NCBI GenBank assembly: GCA_035578155.1
Contig: JAPWDM010000005.1
Location: 37,968,108-38,032,107 of the forward strand
Length of the DNA stretch: 64,000 bases
Reading direction: 5' to 3'
From: Brachynemurus nebulosus
Taxonomy: Eukaryota; Arthropoda; Insecta; Neuroptera; Myrmeleontidae
Within the stretch, counting starts at the first letter, position 1. Each line of letters starts with the position of its first letter. The position numbers were made by a program, and so were the translations under genes. Below are positions 1 to 13,835 of the stretch, in pieces. The notes beneath the pieces were generated by a model. It worked only from the letters and a program-made list of their open reading frames with translations, was not told the DNA's origin and searched no databases.

Positions 1-300
1 TGTAGTCGGATTTTTCTGTTGTTTTTCCAGTTGTTGTACACCGTCGTGACCTGGTTCGACTCCAAGCTGGTAGCGCACAATGTTTGGTTGCTCGTTATTT
101 TCCTTTTGTACACCGTCTTGACCTGGGCTGGTTCCACAAGCTGGTAGTGCACAGTAAATTCACAGTCTATATTCACAATGTCCCGTTTTTCACTTAATGT
201 CCTTTTTATCGACCGAAGGATAACTATCCTGGCAGGATCGCCAGATTTGTCGTGACCGAAACTTTAATGAAACTTATTAAACCCGGACGACACCGGAGAT
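1..300. repeat. G+C-richer segment with a direct repeat, possible transposon end
   Basis: Two related stretches of about 47 bp (35-80 and 107-153) both read TGTACACCGTC(G/T)TGACCTGG and end in AAGCTGGTAG(C/T)GCACA. The segment is richer in G+C than the sequence that follows. This looks like the terminal part of a repeat element, perhaps an LTR, that starts outside the window. No coding sequence or tRNA primer site is visible, so the class is undetermined. Confidence 0.3.
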
Positions 301-911
301 CCCGTTTGGAATGTTGAGGATCGCCACTTTGTTTTATCGAAAACGAAAGAAACGGAGCTTTGGCTTGAATTAAAGTCCTTATTGATTTACTTGTTCACTT
401 TATTTAAATTTTATTTATTTTTATTAAGTTTTATTTACTTCAAAGATTTTATTTATTTATTTTTCGTTAAGTTATAATTGTCTTGTTTGATGTAACTTGG
501 TATTGATTAATAAAACGAAGTTCAAATTAAATTAATTTTATTAAAGTAAAATTATTATTACAACAATTAAAATAATTAAATAAAAAGATCTGAACATAAC
601 GACGAAAAGACTATCAAAATTTATTAAAATGGCCAAAACTGAAAATAATGAATTTACATCGAATTTATAATAATTTTTATGTTTAGTTAGCAAAACTTAT
701 TTAACAAAGATAGAATTTATTTTTATATTCAAATACATTGTACGAAATAGGAAATATATTTTATTTTAATATGTCTAGGGAACATCCGGTAGTTGGCTCG
801 TGGATTATGCTGTTTTCTGCATTTTCACATCCTGTGTGTAGTTATGTTGCGTTGATCTCACGGTGATAGATTTTGTTGATATTTGCAAATTTTATGTGTT
901 GTGCATGGCAC

Positions 912-914
<3 letters not shown>

Positions 915-986
<72 letters not shown>

Positions 987-990
987 ATAA
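915..990. repeat. (TA)n microsatellite
   Basis: An uninterrupted TA dinucleotide run of about 60 bp, followed by two GTATATAT interruptions. It is one of four similar TA tracts in the window. Apparent open frames across it (runs of alternating Tyr and Ile) are artefacts of the repeat. Confidence 0.95.
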
Positions 991-1782
991 GTTTTAAGGG
1001 ATAAAAGATGCCTAACTGTGAAAAAAGGTGAAAAAAGTTGAATTTTCCATTCAATTTTGTTCATTCAATTTTGCTCCTTTAATTTTTTTATGAAATTTTG
1101 AACAAACGGTTTAGGAAAACCATTCGATAGATCGATCTACCGATTTACAGGGTTATTGGGGGTACATTGAGATATAAAAATTCGTACAGACTTCCCATCA
1201 ATATTCGCAAGGATGCGGACGATTTTTCGCAGCAAGGAAAAAAGTCCCTTTTTTCACATTTTTCAGATTAAAATTAAGGATGAAAAAAAATTTTTTTCCC
1301 TAAAGTACGCGGCATAGCCTTGTAGGAAATTTATTCCGTATTCCAAAACTGCCTTTCAATTTTCTGTCCGATCACTGGTTAGTGAGATATCGATGGTTAA
1401 AGCAAAAAGGATCTTTTTGCATTCAAAGTCAGATACCTCCGGAACAAATCAACGTAGAGAAAAATTTTAAAAAGGAATTTGAAGCTGAATAAACAGGCTA
1501 TCATGTCAATACCATGGTTTTACTGTAAAAAAATTTTTCAAGTCCATAGAGCAAAAAAAAGAGCAAAAAATTTTCAAAATTTTTTTTTGTGTTATTCTTT
1601 ATAATTGCTTGATAACTGTCACTCCTAAAAATTTTTGGACGAAAAATCTGAAAACTAGAATCTTGGAGCTTCAAAATGCTTTTTCTAACATCTCAATACG
1701 ACCATTCTTCACGTAAATACAGCCCTTCAAAAATCACTAAAAAATTAACAATTATTTTTTTGCTCCCTTAATTTATTGTTTG

Positions 1783-1943
1783 TAGTAGTATTTTAGGACT
1801 TTTCCTTTAAGCGGACATTCTTTAAGGGGACGGTTTTTATGTGCTTGTGTTCACATAAGAATTATAGTAGTATTTTAGGACTTTTCCTTTAAGCGGACAT
1901 TCTTTAAGGGGACGGTTTTTATGTGTTTGTGTTCACATATACA
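1783..1943. repeat. 82-bp tandem duplication, two copies
   Basis: The unit beginning TAGTAGTATTTTAGGACTTT occurs at 1,783 and again at 1,865, nearly identical through the GGGGACGGTTTTTATGTG segment. The offset is 82 bp. The copies differ by one C/T change (GTGCTTGTG against GTGTTTGTG) and then diverge. The near identity suggests a recent duplication. Confidence 0.9.
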
Positions 1944-4900
1944 GTTTTCGTGAGAATATTTTTAAAATAAACAATATTTTTATGTAAACAAATTTTCAAT
2001 ATTTAACATATACAGGCGATTATTTTGGGAGTTAACATAAGTAGATGATAATAACAATAATAAAAATTATTAATACACATATGAATGTATAATTTCCAGG
2101 CTTACAATTAGATGTAAATATTATGTAGCTAGAAAATATTCTTTAGAAACTTATTTTCACAAAACTATTTTAACTTTTATATAAAAATAAATTGTGTAGA
2201 GAAACACCTATATATGAATTATCTAAGCGGACGACGTTTGTGTATTGTCGTCCGGTTAAAGAGAAGTCGGTGTAATTGATAAAAAATATTTAACATTTAA
2301 TAAAAATTTAAAATATTTTTAAATGCGGTTATAATTAATGTCAGTTACTAATTTATCATGATTTTGAGTAATTTGTTAAACACAAGTGGTAATTAAAACT
2401 GAACAAAGAAAACTTTCTACTTTACCGGACAAAAAGTATAAAATAATTAATTAGATTATAATACATGAATATAGTTTATCATGATTAGAACTAGAAAAAC
2501 ATGGCAATTGATGAATGTCAAAAATAGAATCCGGGAATTGACTGACTCGTCAAACTCACTACTTTACCTTATCTTCACTAAAAACGAGTAAAAGTGAATC
2601 TACGTTAGTCAACAATTATTTAGAAGGGTGTTGAAAAAACTTGTTTTAATATTAATTTATGATAAAAAAAATTACCATATACGTATGGTATAATGTGACA
2701 CACTCTGTAAAAGTAACTGGCTACGTCATGGCTATTCATGACACTGTAACATCAATAGATTTTTCTTTCATTTTTTTATGTAATGATATTACATTCTCAT
2801 TATTATCGGAAGATTGGACTGAGATAAAATCATGAATTTGTAATGTATAGTTTGATTGATAGCACTGATGACACTATTTGCAGGTATTTTATTGTAAGTT
2901 GTGATCATCAAGTCCTTCAGATATTTTGTAATTTTTACATTTTATAAAAGAAAGAGATGTCAAGTAGATGACAATTTTTTGAAATGATTAAGCTTATAAT
3001 TACATATTTAAGGAAATAATTTTTAAATTATGAATATAGATGCTCCGTTAGGGTATTCAGCAACGAAATTTCATCTTATGATCTAACAAGGTTTTCCAAA
3101 CTTTTTCATGAATTTAATAATCTTTAAATTTATTACAAGAAAGGCAAATAAAAATAAAAATTAGAGTTACGTGGTCAGAATCACATAACTCTTTTACTCT
3201 CACGCTAGTCAAAATGATTATAAATCCTCTCTGGCGCTTCATATTGAAGTTAAAAAAGGTAGGCAGTGAGATATTTTTCATTTAGACACACATTACACAT
3301 ACCCAGTGTACCAGTGCAACGTCATACTGTGTTCGTTTCTGTAATAATTTTATAATAAAAATTTCATATTTTCGGAAATGAACACATGACTTAAGAACGC
3401 ATAAATCACTCTGATGCTATATACGCATTTAAAATTTGATTTTGCTACTGATAAAATAATTAACAAATAGGTAATTAGTCATTTTTTGATAGCTAACATT
3501 TTTAATAATGATATAATATTTCTATATAATAAAAAATCCCGTTCCGTACAAGAATAACAGTTTATGAATAATCATCTAATAATAATAATTATATTAATTA
3601 ATAATTAACGCAAAAAAACGTATTTTCGAAAATAATTCGTCACGTTTTATAACAACTTACGGTTCATATGTAATTTCAGTGATGCAACCACTTATTTTTA
3701 GTAAATGATCAATAAAAAAAAAGCGATAATGCATCTAATCAAGTACAATTTAAAATATTGTTAATTTGTTGAAAATATCTAATAATAATTATTTATATAT
3801 GTATAAAATATATCTTTAAGTATACCTATGAAATATGTGTTTCATTTATATAATTGTACCTTACACATTAGTTAAGGAGGGAATCTACATTTAATGAAAA
3901 AATCGCTAAGTACATGTCGGACGACGGCACATTAAGTCAGAGTTTCTCACTGGCTAGATTTTTTCACTATTTTCAGGCTAAAATTGTCATATTATAAAAA
4001 AAAATAAATACTTAGATATATTTGACAATGTTACCTGCAAATATGTTGCTTGAAAGTCAATAAAGGAACCTCAATTTCAGAGTGCGTAGAATTATTTCTG
4101 GACATACTTTGAAATTAAGTATTTCGCAAATGGGGTTCAAAAATGAAAAATAGTAAAAAACAACCTCAAGTTAATTTTTCGAGATTTTACGAAAATTTTG
4201 CTACGAATTAATTGAAATGGTAACCTGTAGTACGAACATTTAAAATTTCATGTTTATTGGTCGAAAGATGTGGGAATTATGGGAGTGTTATGAACGTTAG
4301 ACAGCCAACGGATGTTCCTTCGGAACTTTAAAAACGGAGGTGATTTCTCGCAGTTTCTGTAAAGACAAATAAATAGATTGATTTTTCTATAACTCGGAAG
4401 ATTTCTTTGAAAAACAGTTTACAATATACAGAAAAAAATTCTATAAAAAATTTAAATTTTAATATTCAATTATTTATAGTTTTCGATCGTGTTTTCTAAA
4501 TTGAATAGCCTATTTGTGATTCTTAAACCTCAGAACTTGACACGAAAATTTAACTTTTTTAAAGCAAAACCAGTAGCCCCTTAATGTTGAAAATAAAATG
4601 AAATTATTGAAAAGTATGATACTATAGATAGGTCAAGGTAAATAATTAACCAACTATCGATTTATCGATCAAGCATTTAAGATATAAATAAACAAAAATA
4701 GAAGAAAAAATGCGTGATTGAAAAGTTATACATAATTATGATATTGATGATTTGTAATTTATTTTGTCATTTTTCATTTTATAATAAAAATGTCTTTATT
4801 CAAATAATTTGCAATAAAAATATGTACTTTCATTGATTTGTCATTCTTTTGAGTAATCTTACCAATATGAAAAATCAAAATATCCTTCAACGGCTGAGCA

Positions 4901-6659
4901 ATGTCTTTCTTTTTATTGAATTAATAAAAAATCTGTGTAACTGAATCATAAAATAACCCCTAAAATGGAAAACGGGTTAAATGCCAACTATGTCAACTAC
5001 ATCGCTAGCTAATTTAACACTAGGTTCAGTTCAGATGACGCGTGGAAACCGTTCGGAATGTTGGAGTGGCGGTACACAGAATTACCTTTTTTCTTTTCAT
5101 AAGGTAACGTGCGGAAGCTGTACACTGAAGCTGTAGGCTTAAAGAAAATTGATTTTTCAAGTTGGACGAACGCAATATTTTCGTTCCCTTTGTCTATGAT
5201 GTGTTATTATTCGATACGTAACCCTTATACAAATAGTTTTTTCAACGTCCATTTTCAAATTGATGTATCAATTTATAATGAATTCACAACACAGATCGTG
5301 GTGGGTTAGTGAGTGAAATAACTGGCCCCGGCGATAAGCAATATTTTTTTTTTTAAATTTTCTCCCAGAAAAATAACACTTTGCACTTGTGCCCAGGCCC
5401 CTTACTAATGCCTAAACATTGCCAAAAAATTCGGAATTTCGCAAACAAAAACTCAGTTAATAATAATAGTCATAGCTTCCTTTATATTTTAGATGTAATA
5501 ACCTAATAAGTGTATAGAAGGTCGGCGTGAGGGGGGTCGTCGGGGCTATAGCCCGAGAGCCACAGTTCAAAAAGGAGGCCCAGAGTCTTTCGTAGCCCGG
5601 ATGAATACAAAAGCGTTTTTTTGCTCGTCGATTGTATTTTTGAAGAAAAATATTTGAAACATTTTTTTCATCTCCAAGGCCCGTCATTTTTTTTTACCGA
5701 CCCTGAGTGTATATTATCTTCGACCGCTTATCTAATATTAGGTAATGTTAAAATTGTTAACATTACTGTATTTTTCGTATAAAACCTATTAGTAATTTCG
5801 ATTTGATTCTTTAGCATGCAATTTGCAACGAATTGCATGTCGTTTCTGTTACGATTGTGGGAAAATCATGATTTAAAAAATATCTAAATTTCATATTACA
5901 TATTCATTCTTAATCAAATCGTCTAAAGTTTTTAATTTAATTTGTTCAAATTAAAAGGGACAGTAAGGGTCATCAATCACCACCGGTGTTAAATTTAATC
6001 ACGAAATTTTCATATTTATTATATTACATTCAATTAAAAAGTTCAATTCATTACCATATTAAACGCATTTCGAAATAATTAAAAATACATAAAATGTACA
6101 AATAATAATTTTTAACATGACTATATTCATGTTTTTATTTGTTTACAGTCAGCGATTTTATGTTGAAAACTTGAACTCATAAAAAGAAGTTCAAGACGAA
6201 CACAGTAATGAAAAGTTGTGAATATTTCAAATGGCAATTGTTTTCAATCAACAATTTTTATTTTTGGTTTAAAATAAAAAAATTATTTAAATGTCATTAC
6301 GTGTGTTAGTAATTTTTTTTTCTTACGTTTCGATTTCATAACCGCATTTAAATTTGAGATTTATTACTTACTCTTTTCTATAATAAATTATTTTCAATAA
6401 TTTTTCATTAGTAATTGTGATATCTTAATATTTTTCATAAAAATAATATTTTATAACATTTAAATTCGTATGATAATGTAATTTTATTGTTTGACTCACC
6501 TACCAAAAACAATGATGAAATTTAAAGATTCCCGCCAATATCTCTGTCATTCATTACGAAACTAACTAGCATACATAACCTATTTTAAGAATGTGAAATC
6601 ATTAAATTGGGGACTATTGGAAGTATCGAAACTATAATTAACTCTTTACCCTCAAGCAA

Positions 6660-6758
6660 AAATAAACATGGTTCTCGCAAAAATAAATATGTTTCTGCCT
6701 CTTTTGGCTGGGGGCCCCGAGGTTATGCCCCGGCTGCCCCAGCCTAGTTACGGCCCTG
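6660..6758 (-). mobile_element. hAT-type MITE fragment
   Basis: Read on the minus strand from 6,758 the sequence begins CAGGGCCGTAACTAGG, then continues G+C-rich. This terminus resembles the CAGGGCCGGATTAA-type ends of the better-preserved short elements elsewhere in this window. I could not find the other terminus or a target duplication, so it is a fragment or a decayed copy. Confidence 0.35.
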
Positions 6759-8086
6759 GTTTCTCGGCTAGCTGGTAAGATATGTGACACATGACATGAC
6801 GCATGACTTTTATTCCTATTTTTTTTAAAAAAAACTTGCAATCTTTTTTTTTAAAACTCGAATTAAATGCTCTTTTTGTTAGGTTTGTTACTTTCAAAAG
6901 TTGGTTCAACACTATTTATTGTCCACAGACCCAGTATTTAATGTTTAAATGTAAAATATGGTTGAGCTAATGGCCAAAACACCTTGTCATGCTAGACATG
7001 TCTTATAAGCGCAAAGGGTTGATAATAATACATACTCGCTAAACATATATTAATATCAAAAAATGGTTTATAATTACGATTTTATTTCATTTTTATTTGA
7101 CCTTTCAAAACGTTTAATTAATCAGGCCGAAATAATACAGGGCACCGGCCGGTTTATTGCAAAATTTTAATTTTAAAAGTGTTATCAACTCGTTCATCGG
7201 CTTACATATTTCTCACGTGTAAAAATGTGCTAAAGAAAGCCACATACATCTTATTTAAAATATGACCAATTATTTGGTTTCATCTTTTGTAATAAATATC
7301 AGAATATGTATGTGATAGGTAGGTACTTATGTAGATATTTCTACTTACAAAATATTATGTAAAAAAACAAAAAAAAATTTAAAAGTGAAAATTAATTTGA
7401 TAAAAATGGGGGCATTGTTAAAAATTTTAATATATGCATATTCATTTTTTTTATTATGTATTTGTGAAGTTTGTATGGTAATGTAACATTTTTTTGAATT
7501 ATACAGCTAGAGTTTTTTGGGAGTTCCCATTTTTATGACGGCTAACCTAACCTATTGACTTAATATTGATAAAAAAAAATCATTCAGATAACGTTTACCA
7601 TTGTAACTGATAGTAATCGATTGCTAAAACAAGGATCCTGGCTGTAGTAATCGATGGCTTCCAGTAGTAGCTGTAGATCTTATCTAAACAATTTTTTGAT
7701 TAAGTTAATAATTTAGTCATATCTAATAAAAAAGGCAACTTTTAAGAAACTTAATAACAATAGGGAATATGCATATAGTCTAAATAAATTTTAAATATTT
7801 TTTTTTTTTTTTTTTTTATATTCTACTAGAATATGGAAATTTAATGGTGACAGTAAGAAATCTTTTAGTTTGTAAATTTTAATAAAAGAAAAAATATTTT
7901 AAAATATAATATTTTAAATGAATTTTAAACGAAACTGAACTCACCATGAGGTAACTCGGCATGGAAATGCCCATTCAAGAGTAACCACGGAAATAGAGAA
8001 AAAAAAACTTCGTTTCGTTGTTTACTTGTAAATGTCAATTAATTAATTGTGCATACTGATTGTCTTAATTGTGCTTGAAGTTAGTG

Positions 8087-9622
8087 TGGGGTATTCATAG
8101 ACGATTTAAGATAAATCTAAGATCAATCTTAGCTAAGATAAAACTTAACTTATTCATAGACGACTTTAGGTCGGTTTTAACGCTAAGTTCAATCTTATCT
8201 CTTACTTAAATTTAAAATAAGCAAATGGCAGACTTAAGTCCATCTTAAATATATTTTTACATGGAATTTTTTGACATTTGAACATTTTATCAAATTTGAA
8301 AGAACTTTTTCGAATAAAAATATAAAATATACGTAATTAAATATCTATATTAAGTATTGACGTAATAAATATTTTAAATGTAAGTAAATTAAAAGAAAAA
8401 TTGAATCAAATTAACTTAGTTTTATAAGTAATTCAACCTCTAAATATTTTCAGTTGCAAAAAAGTTTTCATGTATGACGAAAATATCGATTTGCAGCATG
8501 TATTTGACGAAAAACTTACAATTTTATAGATAACTAATTAAAAGATATGTGCAAAAACAGAAAAACTAAGGAATTATTACGTACTTCTGTGTGATTCTGT
8601 GATAGAATATTTTGACTTTCTACTTACATTTTTTGTGTAATAAGAGACGTATTTTTCTTAATGTAAATTATAAACAAAACGGTAGTTTAACATAATATTT
8701 TACCATACTTTAGTTAATCTTAATTTATTATTACATTTTTTTTAGTTGTTTTTCATACTGAAATGTTAAAAATTATCGGAAGCACACTGGAATTATTTAA
8801 TGTTTTAGGCCTTTAAGTACCGCAGTTTATGTTTAAAATTATAAAAATGTAAATCATTGACAAAGTTTATATCTATTTTATACTTCTTTTGTAAAAATTT
8901 TTAATAAATCAACAAATATTTTAGTATATAATTTATATTTTATTGTAACTTTATAAGTCACTCAGATTACATAAAACTGATGATATAAAAAACAGAACAA
9001 TTATAATACAATTATGTCTGTTTACACACATTACATGTTTTAAAGACAATTCACATTTTAAAAAAAATAATATTAAAATAATCACATGATACCACCTATT
9101 TTATGAAATTTTAAATTTTATTAGGGACACGTCTTTACGTTCTGCATTTTAAACAAACTATAGTTAGGTACTATACTACGTACTGACATATTCTAAAACA
9201 GTTTAAAATAATATTTACAACAAAGAAATTTAAATTTCCAATAAACAAATTTTTCCGTTAATATTGTTATTTATTATAAATTAAATTAAAATACATAACT
9301 ATGTATACTTTTGTATTATTTTATTAATTACGGCAAAAATATTAAAAATTTTAATTATTTACTGATAGAATTTTCATTAATTTAAATATTTCGCGCTACT
9401 ACTATTCAAATATTTTTCGTTTCTCTGATTGCTTTCAATTGGTGAATTAATGGTAAAGCTTGTATACACCTCACAATGTATCATTATAACTAACTTCAAG
9501 CTTGTTTCTACTAGGACAATTTTAAAATCTGTCTATGAATTGTAATGTTAAGTTAAATCTTAGTGTTAACTTTGCTAAGTTCAATCTAAGAATTATCTTA
9601 ACTTCTCTCTATGAATAGCGCT
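8087..9622. mobile_element. 1.5-kb non-autonomous DNA transposon with long imperfect terminal inverted repeats
   Basis: The left end reads GTATTCATAGACGATTTAAG followed by a long run of AAGAT/TTAGAT words. The right end, reverse-complemented, reads GCTATTCATAGAGAGAAGTT followed by AAGATAATTCTTAGATTGAA. Both termini share ATTCATAGA and a roughly 50-bp block of related AAGAT/CTTAG words. The interior is AT-rich with no open frame, so this is a non-autonomous element. The superfamily is not certain (PIF/Harbinger-like ends are possible). I could not fix the target duplication. Confidence 0.55.
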
Positions 9623-10940
9623 CATATTGTCTTTAAACATTTATTTATAATTTATTTATCGTAAATTATAATGACGGACGCTGGATTTGTATACTGAAGT
9701 CTCCTGAATCTATACTAAATCTGTAATCTGTCCAAATCGTCTGAAATCCCTGATTACAGTAAATGGGGTTGAGAATGGAATAACAGTTGTTTGGTGTGTC
9801 ATGCACAGGCAAATGTAAATCTTATCGAGCCGAGATTCGCTGCAGCCCGTTGTGCAAATCGCAAGAAAGTTGCACAGACAATTCACATAACACATGAAAT
9901 AACAAGTCATGTCATGTTGCAAAGCTGTAATTTACGTCAGATGCTATCGTATTTGTGTCAACCATTCATGTTTCTTTATATTTTGTAATTTTATTAATAA
10001 ATTACATACAATTTTTAAAATACATTGTTTTTTTGCCTTGCATTGTATGGTCTACTCTGTCACATCAAAATACGTAATGACCTTGAAATTGATTCTAAAA
10101 CAAATTAGACCTAAGAAATGGATTCTTCGCATCCTAGAACATATAAAAAAGGGTATTACTCAATGGCGCGCATATTTAATTTATAGCAAACCGGTCACCA
10201 GCGCAGCGGTCGTGCACAAGTTGCTTGCGATGGTTCCCTAAAACCTTAAGACCATACCTAAGACTATACCAGATTTCAAAAACTTGGCACAAAGTGCACG
10301 ATTCTAATGAATTCCCCCTATTCTAATTTGTCTGTTTGAAATAGGAATTTTATTTTCAAAAATTTCTAAAATAAATGGTTAAATGTAATATAAAAATAAA
10401 TAAATAATTATTGTTACTATCGTTACTATCATTAAAAATTATAGTGTCAAGATTGGAGTACTAGTCATGCCAAATATGTCACACCCGGCGCGATTACGTT
10501 TAAATTGTATTAGGTTATAACAATAAAAAAATAATTTTTTTAAATTAACGATTTAGTTAATAAAAAAAAAAAAAAAACAAAAAAAAAAAACATGCATATT
10601 CTCTATTGGGCATAAGTGTCATTTTTAATGCAATATGGTATTAAAAATTCAAATGACAATCGATGTAAATAAAACTGAATATAACAGGAATTCTTGTAAC
10701 TTGTTTTTTTGAAGATGATTTTAGTAAATATTTTTCCTGAAAGATTTTTACAATGGCATTGAATAATCGAACAATTTGTTTAATAGAGAGCAAAAGTAAA
10801 TAAATGTTGATAAATAATCCGATTAAATTTTATTAAAATTGTCAGATCGTGACAAGGAAGCAATGTATTATTTAATTATATTGATTTTATGTAGATTTAT
10901 TTTCGTTAATCGTTATTTAACATTTCTTTTTACATTACAG
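9623..10940. other. Gene-free stretch
   Basis: No supported gene. An A-rich run lies at about 10,561-10,590. A plus-strand open frame at 9,909-10,241 has no domain, signal peptide or splice context, and I do not accept it. The stretch 10,130-10,240 is somewhat G+C-richer and could be a worn transposon remnant. Confidence 0.5.
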
Positions 10941-11239
10941 ATACTAAGATGCGATAAAACCTCTGGATAAATATAAAAAAATTTTTCTCCAAATATTATT
11001 ATTGAAAATATAAACAGTAAATTTATTTGTGAAATATAGCTGGAAATTCATAAAACGAAAAAGCCAATTTTAAATAAAAAAAACAAAAAAAAAAACAAAA
11101 CAAAGCAAAACAGAAAACAATATACATCTAAAAACTCTAGAAATGATGTTGACGACGGTGGAGGCGCAGAGAAGCGTCAAATCTATAGTGGGTTTATTCT
11201 ATTACTTATACCTATGCATTTATTGCATGCACTATAATG
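10941..11239 (+). CDS. Candidate 5' coding exon of an unidentified gene with a signal peptide or membrane anchor
   Basis: A pyrimidine-rich acceptor (TTTTTACATTACAG) ends at 10,940. An ATG ATG start lies at 11,143. The frame then runs 32 codons, phase 1, to a perfect GTAAGT donor at 11,240. The peptide starts MMLTTVEAQRSVK and continues with the hydrophobic stretch SIVGLFYYLYLCIYCMHYN, which fits a signal peptide or signal anchor. The first codons (ACG ACG GTG GAG GCG CAG) are much richer in G+C than the flanks, which is coding-like. I found no convincing next exon in the window, so the rest of the gene would lie downstream across a long intron or outside. The product is unknown. Short coding potential in AT-rich DNA can arise by chance, and without splicing the frame stops two codons after the donor. 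Confidence 0.35.
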
Positions 11240-12003
11240 GTAAGTAATTGTTAGTTTGCCACGTGAGACTGTAGCTTCTGTCGCAAGATTCGAGCCCTTA
11301 ACCTAGTAGTAGAAGTTTCAATGTTCTTAACACGTCCGGCCATTTAGTTAGTTTACTTTGATATAACTGTATAGATGACAAAAGTAACTAGATTTAGTAA
11401 CATGATTATGTAACTTGCTTTAATTACTAATCACGTGTAAATACGGCATAAATTCAAGTGCCGACGTAAGTTTAAAGGGAGCAGGCCTCCCCAGCTTCCG
11501 CCATGTTAGCTTATGTACCCTTTTTCTTAAAAATCATTAGAGATAGAGATTTGAAAGTTTTTCCACTATTTCCTACATCCTTTTTCAACATTTTCTCCAA
11601 ATGATTTTTGTTTAGCTTTATTTGTTCGGTAAAATTTTTTTATAGGTATAGATTTTTTAAATATAAAAGTGCCCATATAAAATTTTTAACTTTTTTGTTT
11701 TTTGCTATTTTTAAAAACAAGTTGAAGGGACTATGTATAATAAATAAAGCCCTAATTGTGTGCGTAAAGTTTTTAGGTCCTAGCTTTAGCGGTTATTGAG
11801 AAAAAGGTATATTTAGTAAAAAAATCACTGTTTTCGGAGAAATGGATTTATCTATATCGCACTTGCATGGTATCACGAAAACATTTTTCTCTTATCTAAT
11901 ACAAATGAAAAAATATGTCTTATCTATAGGTATCGAACATTTTTCGGATCAAACAACATTGTGTTTTATATATGCAGGCCGATAGACAGATAATATGTGT
12001 GAG

Positions 12004-12004
<1 letters not shown>

Positions 12005-12072
<68 letters not shown>
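12005..12072. repeat. (TA)n microsatellite
   Basis: An uninterrupted TA run of about 68 bp. Tyr-Ile frames read through it in several phases and are not genes. The flanks (11,240-12,727) contain no supported gene. Confidence 0.95.
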
Positions 12073-12074
<2 letters not shown>

Positions 12075-12727
12075 ACTACCAACCAAAATAAATAAATGTT
12101 TATAGGCAAGTGTGTTAATTGTACTATTCGAAAAAAAGGAATATCGTAATTCATGCAGCGCTTCACTAGGATGTAGTCTCTGAAAGTTCAAAAATCTGTC
12201 AAAAATGTTCTTGTGTTGTTTGTATAAGTTGCTGTAATTATTTTAAAATAAATATTTTACACACGTTTAAATAAGGATTTAGACTTCAACTAGGTACAGA
12301 ATAATTACTCAAATAAGAATTTTTAATTTTCATGGTTATTATGGGCGAAAAAGTTTTACTCATCTCCTTTCTTTATTTCTCTTATCCTAAGGGAATCATT
12401 AACTGTATTTAAAAACAATTTACCAAAATTAGGTACAGTAAGCCACTGCTCTTACTCGATTGGAAGCAAAAATAATAATTTTTCACAAATTTTGACGTGA
12501 AACAGAGCATACTATACAAAGCTGTATGTAACAATATGAAATTGTACTGTTGTTACGTGTACATAAACATAATATATGATTAAAATATGTAAAAATAAAA
12601 CATTTGCATAAACTTCATCTATGTGTATCTGTCTGTCTACCCAATTCTGGACCAACGTATGTATCGGAGATGAATAAAACAATTATTCTTGTAATAACTT
12701 GTACCCGGTGAATTATCTTTAGATATA

Positions 12728-13267
12728 CAGTTGATCCTTTTTTTGTGCGGTGGATAGGTATCGCATAAAAAAAATCGCACAAAAACAATATATATTCAAA
12801 AATATCATAAATAGCTATAAAAAGTTTAGTTCGATCCACATTGTAGAAAAAACTTTTTGTATGCGGTTGGTCGGGACCGCATAAAAAAAGTTTCATCGAA
12901 AAAACATCACTCAAAACGCTCAAAACTTCCTTAGAAGTTGCTTCTATAAACAAGATAAAGCACTAATTTACATGTAGAAACATTTTATTTCAATTTTATA
13001 ATATTATGAAAATTTTGAAAAATACATCTGTAACAAAATTAAATGATGCAATAACTTATGTTCTTATGCAATGTATTGATTAAATGCTTAAAAGCCGTTA
13101 AAAAGCATTTTTATTAAAGAAAGTTATTATAGTAATTTTTTAAGTTTCTTACTGTCTCGCGATTTTGATTTACATTATGCATTTTAATGGTCATTTTTTA
13201 CAAACCACATAAAAAAGTCGCATTAAAAATCGCACAAAAAAGGACCGCATAAAAAAGAGTTTAGCTG
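12728..13267. mobile_element. Degenerate TA-flanked MITE (Tc1/mariner or pogo type)
   Basis: The left terminus is TA-CAGTTGATCCTTTTTTTGTG. The right terminus, reverse-complemented, is TA-CAGCTAAACTCTTTTTTATG. Both are followed by TGCGGT words and repeated CGCATAAAAAA/TCGCACAAAAA motifs. TA flanks both ends (12,726-12,727 and 13,268-13,269). No transposase frame is present. The TIRs are imperfect, so the copy is old. Confidence 0.55.
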
Positions 13268-13835
13268 TACCTATACGTATTTTTTTTTTTTATAATTTAT
13301 TACTGAATCTTTTTTTATAATTTAATAAAATATTACTTAATTTTCAATGTCCTGATTGTATTTTATGAACTTTTTCTTGACTTTAAATAAATGTTTAAAA
13401 TTTAAATTTTTATACTTCTTTAACATACCGTAATTATTATTTTTTTTGTCAGTAATTTAATGTATGTATTTATTAAAATAATTGCAGATAAACAATAAAG
13501 AAACGCTTAATGGGTTGATTCGTTTTTAATTTATGAGTGATTCCATGTTATATCAATGATATTCTTATTATGTTTCAATAGTCAGCAGAAAGACTAGAAA
13601 ATATACACTGCTGGCACATAGATTCTCCGTACTTGTAATAGACTTTTATCCAGTCCTTAAAGCGATTTTGTGTTCAAACTGCATCTTATGTTAAATTTCG
13701 TGTTTGAAACAAGAATAATCACAGAAATAATTTTGACACAAGAAGAGGTTGAGGATCACAAGGATTATTACAGATCAACTTTTTCCTTGTTAAAAATTTT
13801 TTCAAAATTGTCTTTATTTTCTCTTGTCTAAAAGA

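Larger units (their letters stand above)
301..8086. other. AT-rich gene-free stretch
   Basis: I see no supported gene in this segment on either strand. It holds one TA microsatellite, one 82-bp tandem duplication and one hAT-type terminus, listed separately, plus homopolymer A/T runs (for example around 7,797-7,818). Open frames of 60-80 codons exist but lack coding character, signal peptides, domains or splice context. Confidence 0.6.

Noticed and set aside
842..1064. Overlapping minus-strand open frames with long Tyr-Ile runs
   Set aside because: They read through a (TA)n microsatellite. The same artefact occurs at 11,949-12,191, 20,882-21,070 and 31,631-31,888.
778..4320. Possible 3.5-kb element bounded by GGAACATCCG and its complement
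   Set aside because: Only a short, imperfect match (GGAACATCCGGTAGTTGGCT against GGAACATCCGTTGGCTG) without target duplication; too weak to call.
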